Source: Helicobacteraceae bacterium
GTDB taxonomy: Bacteria > Campylobacterota > Campylobacteria > Campylobacterales > SZUA-545
DNA length: 6,438 nucleotides
Direction of reading: 5' to 3'
Assembly: GCA_031276985.1 (NCBI GenBank)
Contig: JAISMA010000174.1
Location: forward strand, 1 to 6,438
Positions 6,221-6,438 of the stretch are shown here, piece by piece. Each line of letters opens with the position of its first letter. Position 1 is the stretch's first letter. The translations under genes were made by a program, and so were the position numbers. Under the pieces are notes generated by a model that saw nothing but the letters and a program-made list of their open reading frames with translations, searched no databases and was not told where the DNA came from.

Positions 6221-6226
6221 CGCACA

Positions 6227-6438
6227 ATGATTGATTGGGCTAAAGAGCTGAAGCTGGATTCGGTTGGCAAGGTTTATCGCAACCTCTCGTACGACGAGAT
6301 TTACGAGCGCGAAAAGAGTAACGGCGAGGTCGTTTTCACCAAAAGCGGCGCGGCAGCCGTGGATACGGGCAAATTCACGGGGCGCAGCCCGAAAGACAAG
6401 TACTTCGTCAAAGCCGATCCGTCGCAAAAGTACATTGC
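6227..6438 (+). CDS. pckA: Phosphoenolpyruvate carboxykinase (ATP), 5' part
   Basis: Seventy codons are present before the window ends; the whole enzyme is normally about 520-540 residues, so roughly an eighth is seen. It catalyses oxaloacetate + ATP = phosphoenolpyruvate + ADP + CO2 in the cytoplasm, the entry step of gluconeogenesis from TCA intermediates. The fragment shows the ATP-type N-terminus: VGKVYRNLSYDEIYERE (residues 13-29), then FTKSGAAAVDTGKFTG with GRSPKDKYFV (about 37-61). TGRSPKDK contains the conserved Arg that binds the substrate carboxylate (Arg65 in the E. coli enzyme, by family knowledge). It matches the bacterial ATP-dependent family rather than the unrelated GTP type, and resembles the Campylobacter protein as I remember it. 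Codons end in C for most Tyr, all Phe and all Asn in this fragment (TAC, TTC, AAC), unlike the minus-strand neighbours, a common sign of high expression. It is divergent from the secreted-protein operon. Confidence 0.93.
   Translation, partial: MIDWAKELKLDSVGKVYRNLSYDEIYEREKSNGEVVFTKSGAAAVDTGKFTGRSPKDKYFVKADPSQKYI

Noticed and set aside
6191..6427. 78-residue minus-strand ORF opposite pckA
   Set aside because: It is the antisense shadow of a convincingly recognised PckA N-terminus.

Overview
The window looks like chromosomal DNA of a Gram-negative bacterium, probably a member of the Campylobacterota. This is an inference. It rests on the N-terminus of an ATP-type PEP carboxykinase that resembles the Campylobacter-type enzyme, on a Sec-secreted protein coupled to a lipoprotein, and on the compact, same-strand gene packing. 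I could not run a search to confirm it. No rRNA, tRNA, CRISPR array or transposase gene is visible.

From left to right, positions 1-3937 hold a surface-glycan (LPS, capsule or glycoprotein sugar) cassette, all on the minus strand. In transcription order it contains a GT-A family 2 glycosyltransferase (2702-3937), a radical SAM/SPASM-like protein (1703-2674), a 96-residue ORF that looks like the detached N-terminal part of a TylF-like methyltransferase (1343-1633), a class I SAM methyltransferase (600-1325), and the N-terminal two thirds or so of a GT-B family 4 glycosyltransferase that runs off the left edge (<1-590). The genes are closely spaced (about 9 to 69 bases), each with a Shine-Dalgarno-like sequence. 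The glycosyltransferases would add sugars to a lipid- or protein-linked acceptor, the methyltransferase may modify a sugar, and the radical SAM protein is of unknown reaction.

Positions 4008-6088 hold two minus-strand genes joined by an ATGA stop/start overlap: a 585-residue secreted protein with a clear signal peptide and no family I recognise, followed by a 108-residue lipoprotein. They form a translationally coupled envelope pair of unknown function. Their base composition is about 50-60% GC and the CGATCG hexamer is strikingly common, while the sugar cassette falls to about 30% GC in places. The cassette therefore looks acquired or at least compositionally distinct.

The right end (6227-6438) starts pckA on the plus strand, divergent from the secreted protein. 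A 138-base divergent intergenic region carries candidate promoters for both directions. Gluconeogenic PckA has no obvious functional link to the envelope genes. The longest gene-free stretches are this one and the one before the family 2 glycosyltransferase (70 bases, or 178 if the downstream GTG start is the true one), so no gap exceeds 300 bases.
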